This document shows, piece by piece, positions 51,474-61,430 of a stretch of DNA of 64,000 nucleotides. Location of the stretch: positions 4,030,001-4,094,000 of the forward strand of contig NZ_OY781099.1 in NCBI RefSeq assembly GCF_963676325.1, read 5' to 3'. This stretch comes from an uncultured Bacteroides sp. GTDB taxonomy: Bacteria; Bacteroidota; Bacteroidia; Bacteroidales; Bacteroidaceae. Every line of letters starts with the position of its first letter. Position 1 is the stretch's first letter. The notes under the pieces are model-generated. The model had not been told where the DNA came from. It was given only the letters and a program-made list of their open reading frames with translations, and ran no database searches. The position numbers were made by a program, and so were the translations under genes.

Positions 51474-52385
51474 ATGAACGAAGAAATAACATACCATGTG
51501 CCAGTGCTCCTAAAAGAGAGTGTAGACGGGATGAACATCCAGCCTGAAGGGACGTATGTGGACGTAACCTTTGGCGGTGGCGGACATTCGAAAGAGATTT
51601 TAAGCCGACTGGGAAAGAATGGCAAATTGCTGGGATTTGACCAGGATGAGGATGCGGAAAAGAATATTGTGAACGACAAACGTTTCATCTTTGTACGCAG
51701 CAACTTCCGTTATCTTCATAACTTTCTGCGTTATCACAACATTGACGGCGTGGATTCCATTCTGGCCGACCTGGGCGTTTCTTCTCACCATTTCGACGAT
51801 AGCGAAAGAGGATTCTCTTTCCGCTTTGACGGGAAGCTGGATATGCGAATGAACAAGCGCGCCGGAATTACTGCAGCCGAAATGGTTAACACCTATGAAG
51901 AGGAAAGACTTGCTAATATCTTCTATCTGTACGGAGAACTGAAAAACAGTCGCAGACTGGCTTCGGTCATTGTCAAATCACGTGCAGATAAAAAGATTGA
52001 AACCATTGAAGATTTCCTTGCGGTGATTAAGCCTCTTTTTGGAAGAGAAAGAGAGAAAAAGGAGCTGGCCAAGGTGTTTCAGGCTTTGCGCATTGAGGTG
52101 AATCAGGAAATGGAGACACTGAAAGAGATGCTGCTGGCAGCTACTGAAGCATTGAAACCGGGAGGACGATTGGTGGTTATCACTTATCATTCACTGGAAG
52201 ACCGGATGGTGAAAAATATAATGAAGACGGGCAATGTGGAAGGCAAACAGGATCAGGATTTCTTCGGAAATCTGAATACTCCTTTCAGACTGGTAAACAA
52301 CAAGGTTATTGTGCCCGATGAAAACGAAATTGCACGAAATCCACGCTCCAGAAGCGCTAAACTTAGAATTGCAGAAAAGAAATAG
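51474..52385 (+). CDS. rsmH: 16S rRNA m4C1402 methyltransferase
   Basis: This 303-residue SAM-dependent enzyme (MraW/RsmH) N4-methylates C1402 in 16S rRNA. The N-terminal HVPVLLKESVDGM and the SAM loop VDVTFGGGGHSKEIL near 28-42 are present, with ADLGVSSHHFDDSERGFSFRFDGKLDMRM further on. The length fits. It follows mraZ as in most bacteria. Confidence 0.96.
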   Translation: MNEEITYHVPVLLKESVDGMNIQPEGTYVDVTFGGGGHSKEILSRLGKNGKLLGFDQDEDAEKNIVNDKRFIFVRSNFRYLHNFLRYHNIDGVDSILADLGVSSHHFDDSERGFSFRFDGKLDMRMNKRAGITAAEMVNTYEEERLANIFYLYGELKNSRRLASVIVKSRADKKIETIEDFLAVIKPLFGREREKKELAKVFQALRIEVNQEMETLKEMLLAATEALKPGGRLVVITYHSLEDRMVKNIMKTGNVEGKQDQDFFGNLNTPFRLVNNKVIVPDENEIARNPRSRSAKLRIAEKK

Positions 52386-52390
52386 GACTT

Positions 52391-52771
52391 ATGAACGAAA
52401 ACGAAGAAATTAAAACAGAACAAACTCAGGAAAAGAGCAGCCAAAAGGATGCTCAGGCTAAGAGTATGTCTCTTAAAAGTATTCTGGGAGGCGATATTCT
52501 GGCCAACGACTTTTTCCGTCGACAGACCAAATTGATGATTCTCATTATGGTTTTTGTTATTTTCTATATCAGCAACCGCTATTCCTGTCAGCAACAGCTT
52601 ATTGAGATTGACCGTTTGGAAAAACAACTTACTGATATTAAGTATGATGCACTGACACGTTCTTCTGAACTAATGGAGAAAAGCCGTCAGTCAAGAATTG
52701 AAGAATATATATCCAGTCAGGAGAGCGACTTGCAAACAGCCACTAATCCTCCTTATTTAATAAAGCAATAA
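52391..52771 (+). CDS. ftsL: FtsL-like cell division protein
   Basis: This 126-residue bitopic protein has a charged cytoplasmic N-terminus (about 45 residues, rich in Glu, Gln and Ser), a membrane segment (LMILIMVFVIFYISNRY, about 48-64) and a short periplasmic coiled coil with QQLIEIDRLEKQLTDIKYDALTRSSEL. The position between rsmH and ftsI and this topology identify it as the Bacteroidetes FtsL. Sequence conservation in this family is low. Confidence 0.85.
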   Translation: MNENEEIKTEQTQEKSSQKDAQAKSMSLKSILGGDILANDFFRRQTKLMILIMVFVIFYISNRYSCQQQLIEIDRLEKQLTDIKYDALTRSSELMEKSRQSRIEEYISSQESDLQTATNPPYLIKQ

Positions 52772-52774
52772 ACC

Positions 52775-54901
52775 ATGTCTGTTGATAAAAAAAACATAAT
52801 GACCCGTTATTTCTTCATCATATTACTGATGGGGCTGGTAGGTGTTGCAATTGTTGTAAAAGCCGGAATTGTTATGTTTGCCGAAAGACAGTATTGGAAA
52901 GATGTGGCAGAACGCTTTGTAAAAGAGAATGTTATTGTACATCCCAGCCGTGGAAACATTATTTCGGCTGATGGAAAACTGATGGCCAGTAGTTTGCCGG
53001 AATATAAGATCTATATGGACTTTAAAGCCGGTGGTAAAGTTAAAGACAGCTTAATGTGCGACAGCATGAAATATATCTGCGAGGGGTTACACAAAATATT
53101 CCCTGATATGTCCGCAGCAAAATTTAAATCGCATATTCAAAAAGGAAGAAAGAAAGGTAGCAGAAGTTACCTTATCTATCCGAACCGAATTTCCTATATT
53201 CAATATAAAGAGGTAAAGAGACTGCCTATCTTTAATATGGGTAAATTCAAGGGTGGTTTTCATGAGCTGGCTTTTAACCAAAGGAAAAAACCATTCGGAT
53301 CATTGGCCACTCGTACATTGGGAGATGTCTTTGCAGATACTGCTCAAGGTGCAAAGAACGGATTGGAACTTGCTTACGATACTATACTGAAGGGTAAGAA
53401 TGGTATTACTCACCGTCAGAAGATTATGAATAAATACCTCAACATTACAGATGTTGCCCCTCAGGACGGACTGGATCTTGTAACTACGATTGATGTGGGA
53501 ATGCAGGATATTACTGAAAAAGCGTTGATTGATAAACTGAAAGAAATCAATGCCAATGTGGGTGTTGCTGTATTGATGGAAGTTGCAACGGGAGAAGTTA
53601 AGGCCATTGTAAACATGACTAAATGCAAAGACGGCAACTATCGGGAGATAAAAAATAATGCAGTTTCGGATATGATGGAACCGGGTTCCACATTTAAAAC
53701 TGCTTCTATAATGGTTGCGTTGGAAGACGGAAAAATAACACCTGAAGACGGGGTGGATACTGGTAACGGTATCAGGATGATGCATGGACGTCCAATGAAA
53801 GATCACAACTGGGCCAGAGGTGGATATCAGTATCTTACTGTACCACAGATATTAATGAAGTCTTCTAACATTGGGGTTTCAGCCATTATTGATAATGCTT
53901 ATTTTAATGATCCGCAGAAATTTGTGAAAGGACTATATAGGGTGGGTATCAATGCCGATCTGCACATTCCTATAAAGGGTGCAGGAAGGGCACACATTCG
54001 TATGCCGAATAAAGACAACTGGTCAAATACTGCCTTGGCATGGATGTCAATTGGTTACGAATCTCAGGTACCTCCTATTAATACGCTGGCTTTTTATAAT
54101 GCGATTGCCAATAATGGGGTAATGGTTGCACCTAAATTCGTGAAAGGAGTAATGAAGAATGGTGAAATGATTCATGAATTTCCTACAGAAGTACTGAAAC
54201 AATCTATTTGCTCTGAACGTACTTTGAAACAGATTCAATCTATTCTGGAAAGAGTTGTGAGTGAAGGTTTAGGTAAGCCAGCCGGTTCCAAACAGTTCCA
54301 TTCTTCTGGAAAGACCGGAACAGCTCAGGTTTCTCAGGGAAGCGGAGGTTACAAATCGGGGCAGGTTAATTATCTGGTGAGTTTTTGCGGATACTTTCCA
54401 TCCGAAGCACCAAAGTATAGCTGTATTGTTGCAATACAGAAATCAGGTCTGCCAGCATCAGGTGGTATGATGGCAGGTACTGTTTTTGGTAAGATAGCAG
54501 AACGTGTGTATGCTAAAAATCTGAGTACAGACCTATCTCTTGCAGTTGATTCTAATTCTGTGGTAATTCCAACTGTAAAATCAGGAGAATTAAACGAAAC
54601 CAAATATGTGCTTGACGCACTCAAGATACAAAACCGCGAACAGTTCACCCCTGTTTCTTACGGTAAGAAGTTATGGGGTTCTGCTCAGCAAACTTCAAAT
54701 GCCGTATTGATTACAGGGAAAATGGTTGCCCGGAATATTATGCCTGCTGTTATAGGAATGGGCGCCAAAGATGCTGTATATTTGCTGGAAAGTAAGGGAC
54801 TAAAGGTTTCTCTATCAGGAATAGGTAAGGTAAAGTCTCAAAGCATTGCGCAAGGAACACGAATTATGAGAGGACAAACAGTAACCATACAATTGAATTA
54901 A
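52775..54901 (+). CDS. ftsI: Division transpeptidase FtsI (PBP3) with PASTA domain
   Basis: This 708-residue class B penicillin-binding protein has a membrane anchor (about 11-33), a dimerisation domain, and a transpeptidase domain. The active-site STFK is at about 305-308, SSN in MKSSNIG near 372, and KTGTAQ near 515. One PASTA domain ends the chain (MPAVIGMGAKDAVYLLESKGLKV). It crosslinks septal peptidoglycan together with FtsW. It is encoded 3 bp after ftsL and 7 bp before murE. Confidence 0.95.
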   Translation: MSVDKKNIMTRYFFIILLMGLVGVAIVVKAGIVMFAERQYWKDVAERFVKENVIVHPSRGNIISADGKLMASSLPEYKIYMDFKAGGKVKDSLMCDSMKYICEGLHKIFPDMSAAKFKSHIQKGRKKGSRSYLIYPNRISYIQYKEVKRLPIFNMGKFKGGFHELAFNQRKKPFGSLATRTLGDVFADTAQGAKNGLELAYDTILKGKNGITHRQKIMNKYLNITDVAPQDGLDLVTTIDVGMQDITEKALIDKLKEINANVGVAVLMEVATGEVKAIVNMTKCKDGNYREIKNNAVSDMMEPGSTFKTASIMVALEDGKITPEDGVDTGNGIRMMHGRPMKDHNWARGGYQYLTVPQILMKSSNIGVSAIIDNAYFNDPQKFVKGLYRVGINADLHIPIKGAGRAHIRMPNKDNWSNTALAWMSIGYESQVPPINTLAFYNAIANNGVMVAPKFVKGVMKNGEMIHEFPTEVLKQSICSERTLKQIQSILERVVSEGLGKPAGSKQFHSSGKTGTAQVSQGSGGYKSGQVNYLVSFCGYFPSEAPKYSCIVAIQKSGLPASGGMMAGTVFGKIAERVYAKNLSTDLSLAVDSNSVVIPTVKSGELNETKYVLDALKIQNREQFTPVSYGKKLWGSAQQTSNAVLITGKMVARNIMPAVIGMGAKDAVYLLESKGLKVSLSGIGKVKSQSIAQGTRIMRGQTVTIQLN

Positions 54902-54908
54902 TAAATAT

Positions 54909-56360
54909 ATGAAACTAGATCAAGTAATTAAGAATATACAAGTGACTAATCAGATTGGTCACTCTGATCTTGAACTTACAGGAATTAACTCTGATTCAAG
55001 AAAAATTGAGGCCGGACATCTTTTTGTAGCCGTTAAGGGTACACAGACTGACGGACATACTTATATTCCAACTGCTATTAAAAAAGGAGCAGTAGCCGTT
55101 TTATGTGAGGATTTACCTGCTGAACTATCTGAAAATGTTACTTATATTCAGGTGAAAGATACTGAGGATGCTGTGGGCAAGGCAGCAACTGCATATTATG
55201 GCGACCCTACTTCAAAACTGGAATTGGTGGGGGTAACCGGAACAAATGGAAAAACAACTATTGCCACCTTATTATATGACACATTCCGCTACTTTGGCTA
55301 TAAGGTAGGATTGCTATCTACCGTGTGCAACTACATTGATAACGAAGCAGTACCTGCAACACATACCACCCCCGACCCTATCAGCTTAAATGAGTTATTG
55401 GGAAGAATGGCTGATGCCGGTTGCAAATATGTATTCATGGAAGTTAGCTCTCACTCCATTGCACAAAAAAGAATCAGTGGTCTTCGTTATGCAGGTGGTG
55501 TATTCACAAACCTGACAAGAGATCACTTAGATTATCATAAAACAGTGGAAAACTATCTGAAAGCTAAAAAGAAATTCTTTGATGATCTTCCTAAGGATGC
55601 ATTTGCACTGACTAACGTAGATGATAAGAATGGAATGGTAATGTTGCAAAATACCAAAGCAAAAACATATACTTATTCATTAAGAAGCCTTTGCGACTTT
55701 AAAGGAAAGATTCTTGAAGATCATTTCGAAGGTATGCTACTTAATTTCAATGATAAAGAGCTTGCTGTACAGTTTATTGGTAAGTTCAACGCGTCTAACT
55801 TGTTAGCTGTATTCGGAGCTGCGACTTTACTGGGCAAAAAAGAAGAAGACGTTTTATTGGCACTTAGCACACTTCGTCCTGTAGCTGGTCGTTTTGATTC
55901 ATTGCGTTCTCCGCAAGGATACACTGCAATTGTGGATTATGCTCATACTCCTGATGCATTAGTAAATGTACTGGCAGCCATTCAGGAAATTCTGGAAGGT
56001 AAGGGCAAAATAATAACAGTCGTTGGTGCCGGAGGAAATCGTGATAAAGGCAAGCGCCCTATCATGGCTCAGGAATCAGTTAAAGGAAGCGACAAAGTGA
56101 TCATTACATCTGATAATCCCCGCAACGAGGAACCGCAAGATATCATCAATGATATGTTAGCAGGTTTAAATGCTGAAGAACGTAAAAACGTAATCACCAT
56201 AGTTGACCGTAAAGAGGCTATTCGTACTGCATGTATGCTTGCTCAACCAGGAGACGTAATTCTTGTAGCCGGAAAAGGTCATGAGAATTATCAGGAAATT
56301 AAAGGAGTGAAACATCACTTCGATGATAAGGAAGTGCTTAGAGAAATCTTCGGGAACTAA
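54909..56360 (+). CDS. murE: UDP-MurNAc-dipeptide--meso-diaminopimelate ligase
   Basis: This 483-residue Mur ligase has the N-terminal INSDSRKIEAGHLFVAVKG, the ATP loop GVTGTNGKTT near 112-121, THTTPDPISLNELL near 154 and, in the C-terminal domain, TSDNPRNEEP, the DNPR motif that selects meso-diaminopimelate. So this organism has A1-gamma type peptidoglycan with meso-DAP. It adds the third residue of the stem peptide. Confidence 0.96.
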   Translation: MKLDQVIKNIQVTNQIGHSDLELTGINSDSRKIEAGHLFVAVKGTQTDGHTYIPTAIKKGAVAVLCEDLPAELSENVTYIQVKDTEDAVGKAATAYYGDPTSKLELVGVTGTNGKTTIATLLYDTFRYFGYKVGLLSTVCNYIDNEAVPATHTTPDPISLNELLGRMADAGCKYVFMEVSSHSIAQKRISGLRYAGGVFTNLTRDHLDYHKTVENYLKAKKKFFDDLPKDAFALTNVDDKNGMVMLQNTKAKTYTYSLRSLCDFKGKILEDHFEGMLLNFNDKELAVQFIGKFNASNLLAVFGAATLLGKKEEDVLLALSTLRPVAGRFDSLRSPQGYTAIVDYAHTPDALVNVLAAIQEILEGKGKIITVVGAGGNRDKGKRPIMAQESVKGSDKVIITSDNPRNEEPQDIINDMLAGLNAEERKNVITIVDRKEAIRTACMLAQPGDVILVAGKGHENYQEIKGVKHHFDDKEVLREIFGN

Positions 56361-56382
56361 TTACATAATACATTAAAAACTT

Positions 56383-57651
56383 ATGTTATACTATTTATTT
56401 GAATATCTACATAAATTCGGCTTCCCCGGAGCTGGTGTATTTGGTTACATTTCTTTCCGGGCTTTGATGGCCATTATACTATCATTACTCATATCTTCTA
56501 TTTTTGGTAATAAGTTTATTGACGTTCTGAAACGCAAACAAATTGCCGAAACACAAAGAGAAGCAAGCATTGATCCTTTTGGTGTCAATAAAGTGGGAGT
56601 TCCAAGTATGGGTGGTGTCATTATTATTGTAGCCATTTTAGTCCCTTGTCTTTTGCTGGGAAGATTAAATAATGTCTACATGATATTGATGTTAGTAACA
56701 ACCGTATGGCTGGGGGCACTTGGATTTATGGACGACTATATTAAGATATTCAAGAAAGATAAAGAAGGTCTTCACGGTAAATTCAAAATCATTGGACAGG
56801 TAGGTTTGGGACTAATTGTAGGACTGACACTCTATTACAGTCCGCAAGTGGTGATTCGCGAAAACATTGAAATCAAGCAAGGCAAACAGATTGTAGATGT
56901 AATACATGCCAGAAGAGATATAAAATCAACTCAGACAACTATACCATTTTTCAAAGGGAATAACTTTGATTATGCCGATTTGGTTGGCTTTATGGGAGAG
57001 AATGCGCAAAAAGTTGGATGGATTATATTTGTGATTGTAACAATATTGGTTGTAACAGCAGTTTCTAACGGAGCTAATCTTAATGATGGAATGGACGGTA
57101 TGGCAGCGGGAAACTCTGCAATTATAGGGCTCACGCTTGGAATACTGGCTTATGTATCCAGTCACCTCGAGTTTGCCGGCTATCTGAATATTATGTATAT
57201 TCCCAAAAGCGAGGAGCTAGTTATTTTTATTTGTGCCTTTATCGGTGCATTAATTGGTTTTCTATGGTACAACGCCTACCCTGCACAAGTATTTATGGGA
57301 GATACCGGTAGTTTAACCATTGGAGGTATTATTGCTGTCTTTGCAATTATTATTCACAAGGAACTATTAATTCCTATTTTATGTGGTATATTCCTCGTTG
57401 AAAACCTATCTGTGATTCTTCAGGTACACTATTTCAAACTAGGAAAGAAAAAAGGGGTTCGTCAACGAATCTTTAAGCGTACTCCGATACACGACCATTT
57501 CCGTACAACCCTGACTCAGCTTGAGCCAAACTGTACATACAAGTTTACAAAGCCAACTAATGTATATCACGAATCAAAGATTACCATACGATTCTGGATT
57601 GTTACTATTTTATTGGCAGCAATTACGATTATAACTTTAAAGATAAGATAA
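56383..57651 (+). CDS. mraY: Phospho-MurNAc-pentapeptide translocase
   Basis: This 422-residue polytopic membrane enzyme makes lipid I from UDP-MurNAc-pentapeptide and undecaprenyl phosphate. It has about ten membrane segments, the Mg-binding LGFMDDYIKI near 114-123, NLNDGMDGMAAG near 232 and PIHDHF near the C-terminus. It is longer than the E. coli enzyme by about 60 residues because of an extra segment around 150-210, as is usual in Bacteroidetes. Confidence 0.96.
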   Translation: MLYYLFEYLHKFGFPGAGVFGYISFRALMAIILSLLISSIFGNKFIDVLKRKQIAETQREASIDPFGVNKVGVPSMGGVIIIVAILVPCLLLGRLNNVYMILMLVTTVWLGALGFMDDYIKIFKKDKEGLHGKFKIIGQVGLGLIVGLTLYYSPQVVIRENIEIKQGKQIVDVIHARRDIKSTQTTIPFFKGNNFDYADLVGFMGENAQKVGWIIFVIVTILVVTAVSNGANLNDGMDGMAAGNSAIIGLTLGILAYVSSHLEFAGYLNIMYIPKSEELVIFICAFIGALIGFLWYNAYPAQVFMGDTGSLTIGGIIAVFAIIIHKELLIPILCGIFLVENLSVILQVHYFKLGKKKGVRQRIFKRTPIHDHFRTTLTQLEPNCTYKFTKPTNVYHESKITIRFWIVTILLAAITIITLKIR

Positions 57652-57654
57652 AAA

Positions 57655-58989
57655 ATGCCTAAAAGAATTGTCATATTAGGAGCTGGCGAAAGTGGTGCTG
57701 GTGCAGCCGTTTTAGCAAAGAAGGAAGGATTTGATGTTTTTGTGTCGGATATGTCTGTCATTAAAGACCAGTATAAAGAGCTTTTAAACTCAAAAGGCAT
57801 TCAATGGGAAGAAGGGCAACATACAGAAGAGCTCATTCTGAATGCTGATGAGATTATTAAAAGCCCCGGAATTCCAAACGAGGCTCCACTAATTCTGAAG
57901 CTTAAAGAAAAAGGAACTCCTATTATCTCCGAAATAGAGTTTGCAGGAAGATATACTGATGCAAAAATGATCTGTATTACCGGAAGTAATGGAAAGACAA
58001 CAACGACTTCTCTGATTTATCATATCTTTAAAAGTGCAGGTTTGAATGTTGGACTTGCAGGAAATATCGGACAAAGTCTGGCTCTTCAGGTAGCAGAATG
58101 CAATTACGACTATTATATTATTGAATTAAGTAGTTTCCAGTTGGATAATATGTATCAGTTCAGGGCAAATATTGCTATTCTGATGAATATCACTCCTGAT
58201 CATCTTGACCGCTACGATCATAATATGCAGAATTATATTGATTCAAAATTCCGTATCACACAGAACCAGACAGATGAAGATGCATTTATCTATTGGAATG
58301 ATGATCCCATTATACAGGAAGAATTAAAGAAACATGGCATTCATGCTCATCTATATCCTTTTTCTATAGAGAAGGAAGAAGGAGTAAAAGCATATGTTGA
58401 TAAAGATCAGGTAATTTTTAGTGAACCTATTGCTTTCAATATGGAGCAAGAAGAGTTATCACTTACCGGGACACACAATCTTTATAACTCCATGGCTGCA
58501 GGCATTTCTGCAAATCTTGCAGGAATAAGAAAAGAATATATCCGAACTGCTCTTAGTGACTTCAAGGAGGTTGAACACCGTTTGGAAAAAGTGGCTCGTG
58601 TACGTGGTATAGATTTTATCAATGACTCCAAAGCTACGAACGTAAACTCTTGCTGGTATGCTCTGGGAAGCATGAAAACCAAGACTGTTCTTATTCTTGG
58701 AGGAAAGGACAAGGGAAATGATTATACTGAAATAGAACAACTGGTAAAAGACAAAGTATCTGCTTTAGTCTTTCTTGGAGCAGACAATTCCAAACTTCAT
58801 GCTTTCTTTGATGGAAAAGTAGAAAAGATTGTGGATTGTAATACTATGAAAGATGCTGTAGAACAAGCATACCATTTAGCGCAGAAAGGAGAAACTGTTT
58901 TACTATCTCCTTGTTGCGCCAGCTTTGACTTGTTCAAAAGCTACGAAGACCGTGGTCACCAATTTAAAGAATGCGTAAAGAACTTATAA
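57655..58989 (+). CDS. murD: UDP-MurNAc-L-alanine--D-glutamate ligase
   Basis: This 444-residue Mur ligase has the N-terminal Rossmann start RIVILGAGESGAGAAVLAKK, the ATP loop CITGSNGKTTTTSLI near 105-119, ELSSFQLDN near 159 and NDSKATNVNS near 322. It adds D-Glu to UDP-MurNAc-L-Ala. It is encoded 3 bp after mraY. Confidence 0.96.
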   Translation: MPKRIVILGAGESGAGAAVLAKKEGFDVFVSDMSVIKDQYKELLNSKGIQWEEGQHTEELILNADEIIKSPGIPNEAPLILKLKEKGTPIISEIEFAGRYTDAKMICITGSNGKTTTTSLIYHIFKSAGLNVGLAGNIGQSLALQVAECNYDYYIIELSSFQLDNMYQFRANIAILMNITPDHLDRYDHNMQNYIDSKFRITQNQTDEDAFIYWNDDPIIQEELKKHGIHAHLYPFSIEKEEGVKAYVDKDQVIFSEPIAFNMEQEELSLTGTHNLYNSMAAGISANLAGIRKEYIRTALSDFKEVEHRLEKVARVRGIDFINDSKATNVNSCWYALGSMKTKTVLILGGKDKGNDYTEIEQLVKDKVSALVFLGADNSKLHAFFDGKVEKIVDCNTMKDAVEQAYHLAQKGETVLLSPCCASFDLFKSYEDRGHQFKECVKNL

Positions 58990-58997
58990 GTTAGTAT

Positions 58998-60242
58998 ATG
59001 GATCTGCTAAAAAACTTATTCAAAGGAGACAAAGTAATCTGGATCATATTCCTGTTCCTTTGTGTGATCTCTGTTATCGAGGTTTTCAGTGCTGCAAGCA
59101 CATTAACCTACAAGACAGGAGATCATTGGGGCCCTATTACACAACACACTGTTATTATGTTGGTAGGTGTGCTTGTGGTATGGATTACCCATAAAGTTAA
59201 TTACAGATACTTTCAGGTTATTCCGGTCTTTCTTTTACCGCTATCAGCTATTTTACTACTCTTAGTGGTAGTTATTGGAAACATGACAAATGGTGCTGCC
59301 CGCTGGATGAGCATTTTCGGACTTCAGTTCCAACCGTCCGAATTAGCAAAGATGGCAGTAATAATCTCTGTTTCTTTCATTTTAGCAAAAAATCAGGAAG
59401 AAAACGGAGCCAATCCCAAAGCTTTCAAGTATATCATGTGGATAACAGGGGTAATCTGTGCATTAATAGCACCAGAGAATTTATCTACCGCAGGTTTGCT
59501 TTTCGGAGTTGTATTCCTGATGATGGTTATTGGCAGAATCCCATTCAGAAAGTTAGCTCTATTAGTAGGAAGCCTTTTAGCCATAGCGGCTCTGGCTGTC
59601 AGTGTTACTATGCTTGTTCCTGATAAAGCAGACAACGGCGTTCTTCACCGTATGAGCACATGGAAAAGCCGTATAATTGGTTTTGCCAGTCCAAAGAAGG
59701 ATATTCCCGCAGCTAAATTTGATATTGATAAGGATGCACAGGTTGCTCATGCTAACATTGCTATTGCAACAAGTAACGTTATCGGTAAAATGCCAGGAAA
59801 CAGTATCGAAAGAGATTTCCTGTCACAAGCATTCTCGGATTTTATCTTTGCCATTATTATTGAAGAGCTTGGCTTGGTAGGTGGAGGCTTTGTAGTTATC
59901 CTATATATCTGGCTACTGATTAGGGCAGGCCGTATTGCGCAAAAAACAAAAGGGAATTTTGCGACTTTCCTGGTCATGGGAATTACCTTAATGCTGGTTT
60001 CTCAGGCAATAATAAACATGTGTGTGGCAGTTGGTTTATTCCCTGTAACCGGACAACCTTTACCACTTATCAGTAAGGGAGGAACCTCTACACTAATCAA
60101 TTGTGTATATGTAGGGATGATATTAAGTGTAAGCCGGTATACAGCAAAGCTGGAAGAGAATGAGAGTTTAAATAGCCAGGCAAAGGTAGAAGATACCAGT
60201 ATAAATAAGGATGAGATTATAGCTGAAGAAAGTTTAGCTTAA
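58998..60242 (+). CDS. ftsW: Division peptidoglycan polymerase FtsW
   Basis: This 414-residue SEDS-family protein has about ten membrane segments. The signatures NGAARWMSIFGLQFQPSELAK near 97-117 and TGQPLPLISKGGTSTL near 353-368 are present. It polymerises septal glycan with FtsI. The C-terminal tail is acidic. It follows murD by 8 bp. Confidence 0.95.
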   Translation: MDLLKNLFKGDKVIWIIFLFLCVISVIEVFSAASTLTYKTGDHWGPITQHTVIMLVGVLVVWITHKVNYRYFQVIPVFLLPLSAILLLLVVVIGNMTNGAARWMSIFGLQFQPSELAKMAVIISVSFILAKNQEENGANPKAFKYIMWITGVICALIAPENLSTAGLLFGVVFLMMVIGRIPFRKLALLVGSLLAIAALAVSVTMLVPDKADNGVLHRMSTWKSRIIGFASPKKDIPAAKFDIDKDAQVAHANIAIATSNVIGKMPGNSIERDFLSQAFSDFIFAIIIEELGLVGGGFVVILYIWLLIRAGRIAQKTKGNFATFLVMGITLMLVSQAIINMCVAVGLFPVTGQPLPLISKGGTSTLINCVYVGMILSVSRYTAKLEENESLNSQAKVEDTSINKDEIIAEESLA

Positions 60243-60302
60243 AGACGATTTAAAAAAAAGTTTTATTCATATATTTGTTGGATAATCAACAATATTGAGA
60301 TT

Positions 60303-61430
60303 ATGGAAGAGAAATTACGAATTATAATTAGCGGAGGAGGAACGGGAGGACACATCTTTCCGGCTGTATCTATAGCCAATGCAATAAAGGAACAGCATCC
60401 TGAAGCAGAAATTCTCTTTGTTGGTGCTGAAGGAAGAATGGAAATGCAACGGGTTCCCGCTGCAGGATATGAAATAAAAGGTTTACCCATTTGCGGGTTT
60501 GACCGGAAGAACTTACTTAAAAACGTTGTAGTTCTTTGTAAATTAGCCCAAAGCCAACTTAAAGCATATAGTATCATTAAACAATTCAAACCTCATGCCG
60601 CTGTAGGCGTAGGTGGATATGCAAGCGGGCCTACATTGAAAATGGCAGGAATGATGGGTGTGCCAACTCTGATTCAGGAACAGAATTCTTATGCTGGCGT
60701 AACTAATAAGTTACTGGCAAAAAAAGCAAAGAAAATTTGTGTTGCCTATGGCGGCATGGAGAAATTCTTTGAGAAAGAGAAAATTATATTAACCGGAAAC
60801 CCGGTACGTCAAGGTCTTGTAAACAATAAAATTACTCGTGAAGAGGGCATTAACTTCTTTAACCTGGATCCGGCAAAAAAAACAATTCTGGTTATCGGAG
60901 GTAGTTTAGGTGCTCGTACCATCAATCAATGTATAATGAAGAATCTGAAGAAAATTAAGGATTCGGAGGTACAGTTTGTATGGCAAACCGGAAAGATCTA
61001 TTACGAGCAAGCTTTGCAGAAAATAGAAAAGGCTGGTAAGCTACCGCTTTTCGTTACAGATTTCATCTCGAGCATGGAGCATGCCTATGCTGCAGCTGAT
61101 TTGGTAATATCACGTGCCGGTGCCGGATCTATTTCAGAATTCTGTTTGCTTGGCAAACCTGTGATTCTGGTTCCATCACCAAATGTTGCTGAAGATCATC
61201 AGACCAAAAATGCCTTGGCTTTAGTTGATAAATCAGCTGCTTTATATGTTAAAGACAGCGAGGCTGAAGAAAAACTAGTGGAAACAGCAATTGACACTAT
61301 TCATAAAGAGGCTATTTTAGAAGACCTGAGTATAAACATAAAAAAACTTGCTTTCACCAACTCGGCAAGTATTATTGCAGAAGAAGTTTATAAGTTGGCA
61401 AATGAATACAGACATAAACATGGAAATTAA
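60303..61430 (+). CDS. murG: UDP-GlcNAc--lipid I GlcNAc transferase
   Basis: This 375-residue membrane-associated glycosyltransferase makes lipid II. The N-terminal GGGTGGHIFPAVSIA loop is at 10-24, and ISRAGAGSISEF near 264 and the GCxxPxxxVP-like GKPVILVPSPNVAEDHQ near 281 are present. It starts 60 bp after ftsW and overlaps murC by about 11 bp. Confidence 0.96.
   Translation: MEEKLRIIISGGGTGGHIFPAVSIANAIKEQHPEAEILFVGAEGRMEMQRVPAAGYEIKGLPICGFDRKNLLKNVVVLCKLAQSQLKAYSIIKQFKPHAAVGVGGYASGPTLKMAGMMGVPTLIQEQNSYAGVTNKLLAKKAKKICVAYGGMEKFFEKEKIILTGNPVRQGLVNNKITREEGINFFNLDPAKKTILVIGGSLGARTINQCIMKNLKKIKDSEVQFVWQTGKIYYEQALQKIEKAGKLPLFVTDFISSMEHAYAAADLVISRAGAGSISEFCLLGKPVILVPSPNVAEDHQTKNALALVDKSAALYVKDSEAEEKLVETAIDTIHKEAILEDLSINIKKLAFTNSASIIAEEVYKLANEYRHKHGN

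Noticed and set aside
53300..53806. 168-codon minus-strand open frame opposite ftsI
   Set aside because: It lies opposite the transpeptidase domain, whose motifs fix the coding strand.
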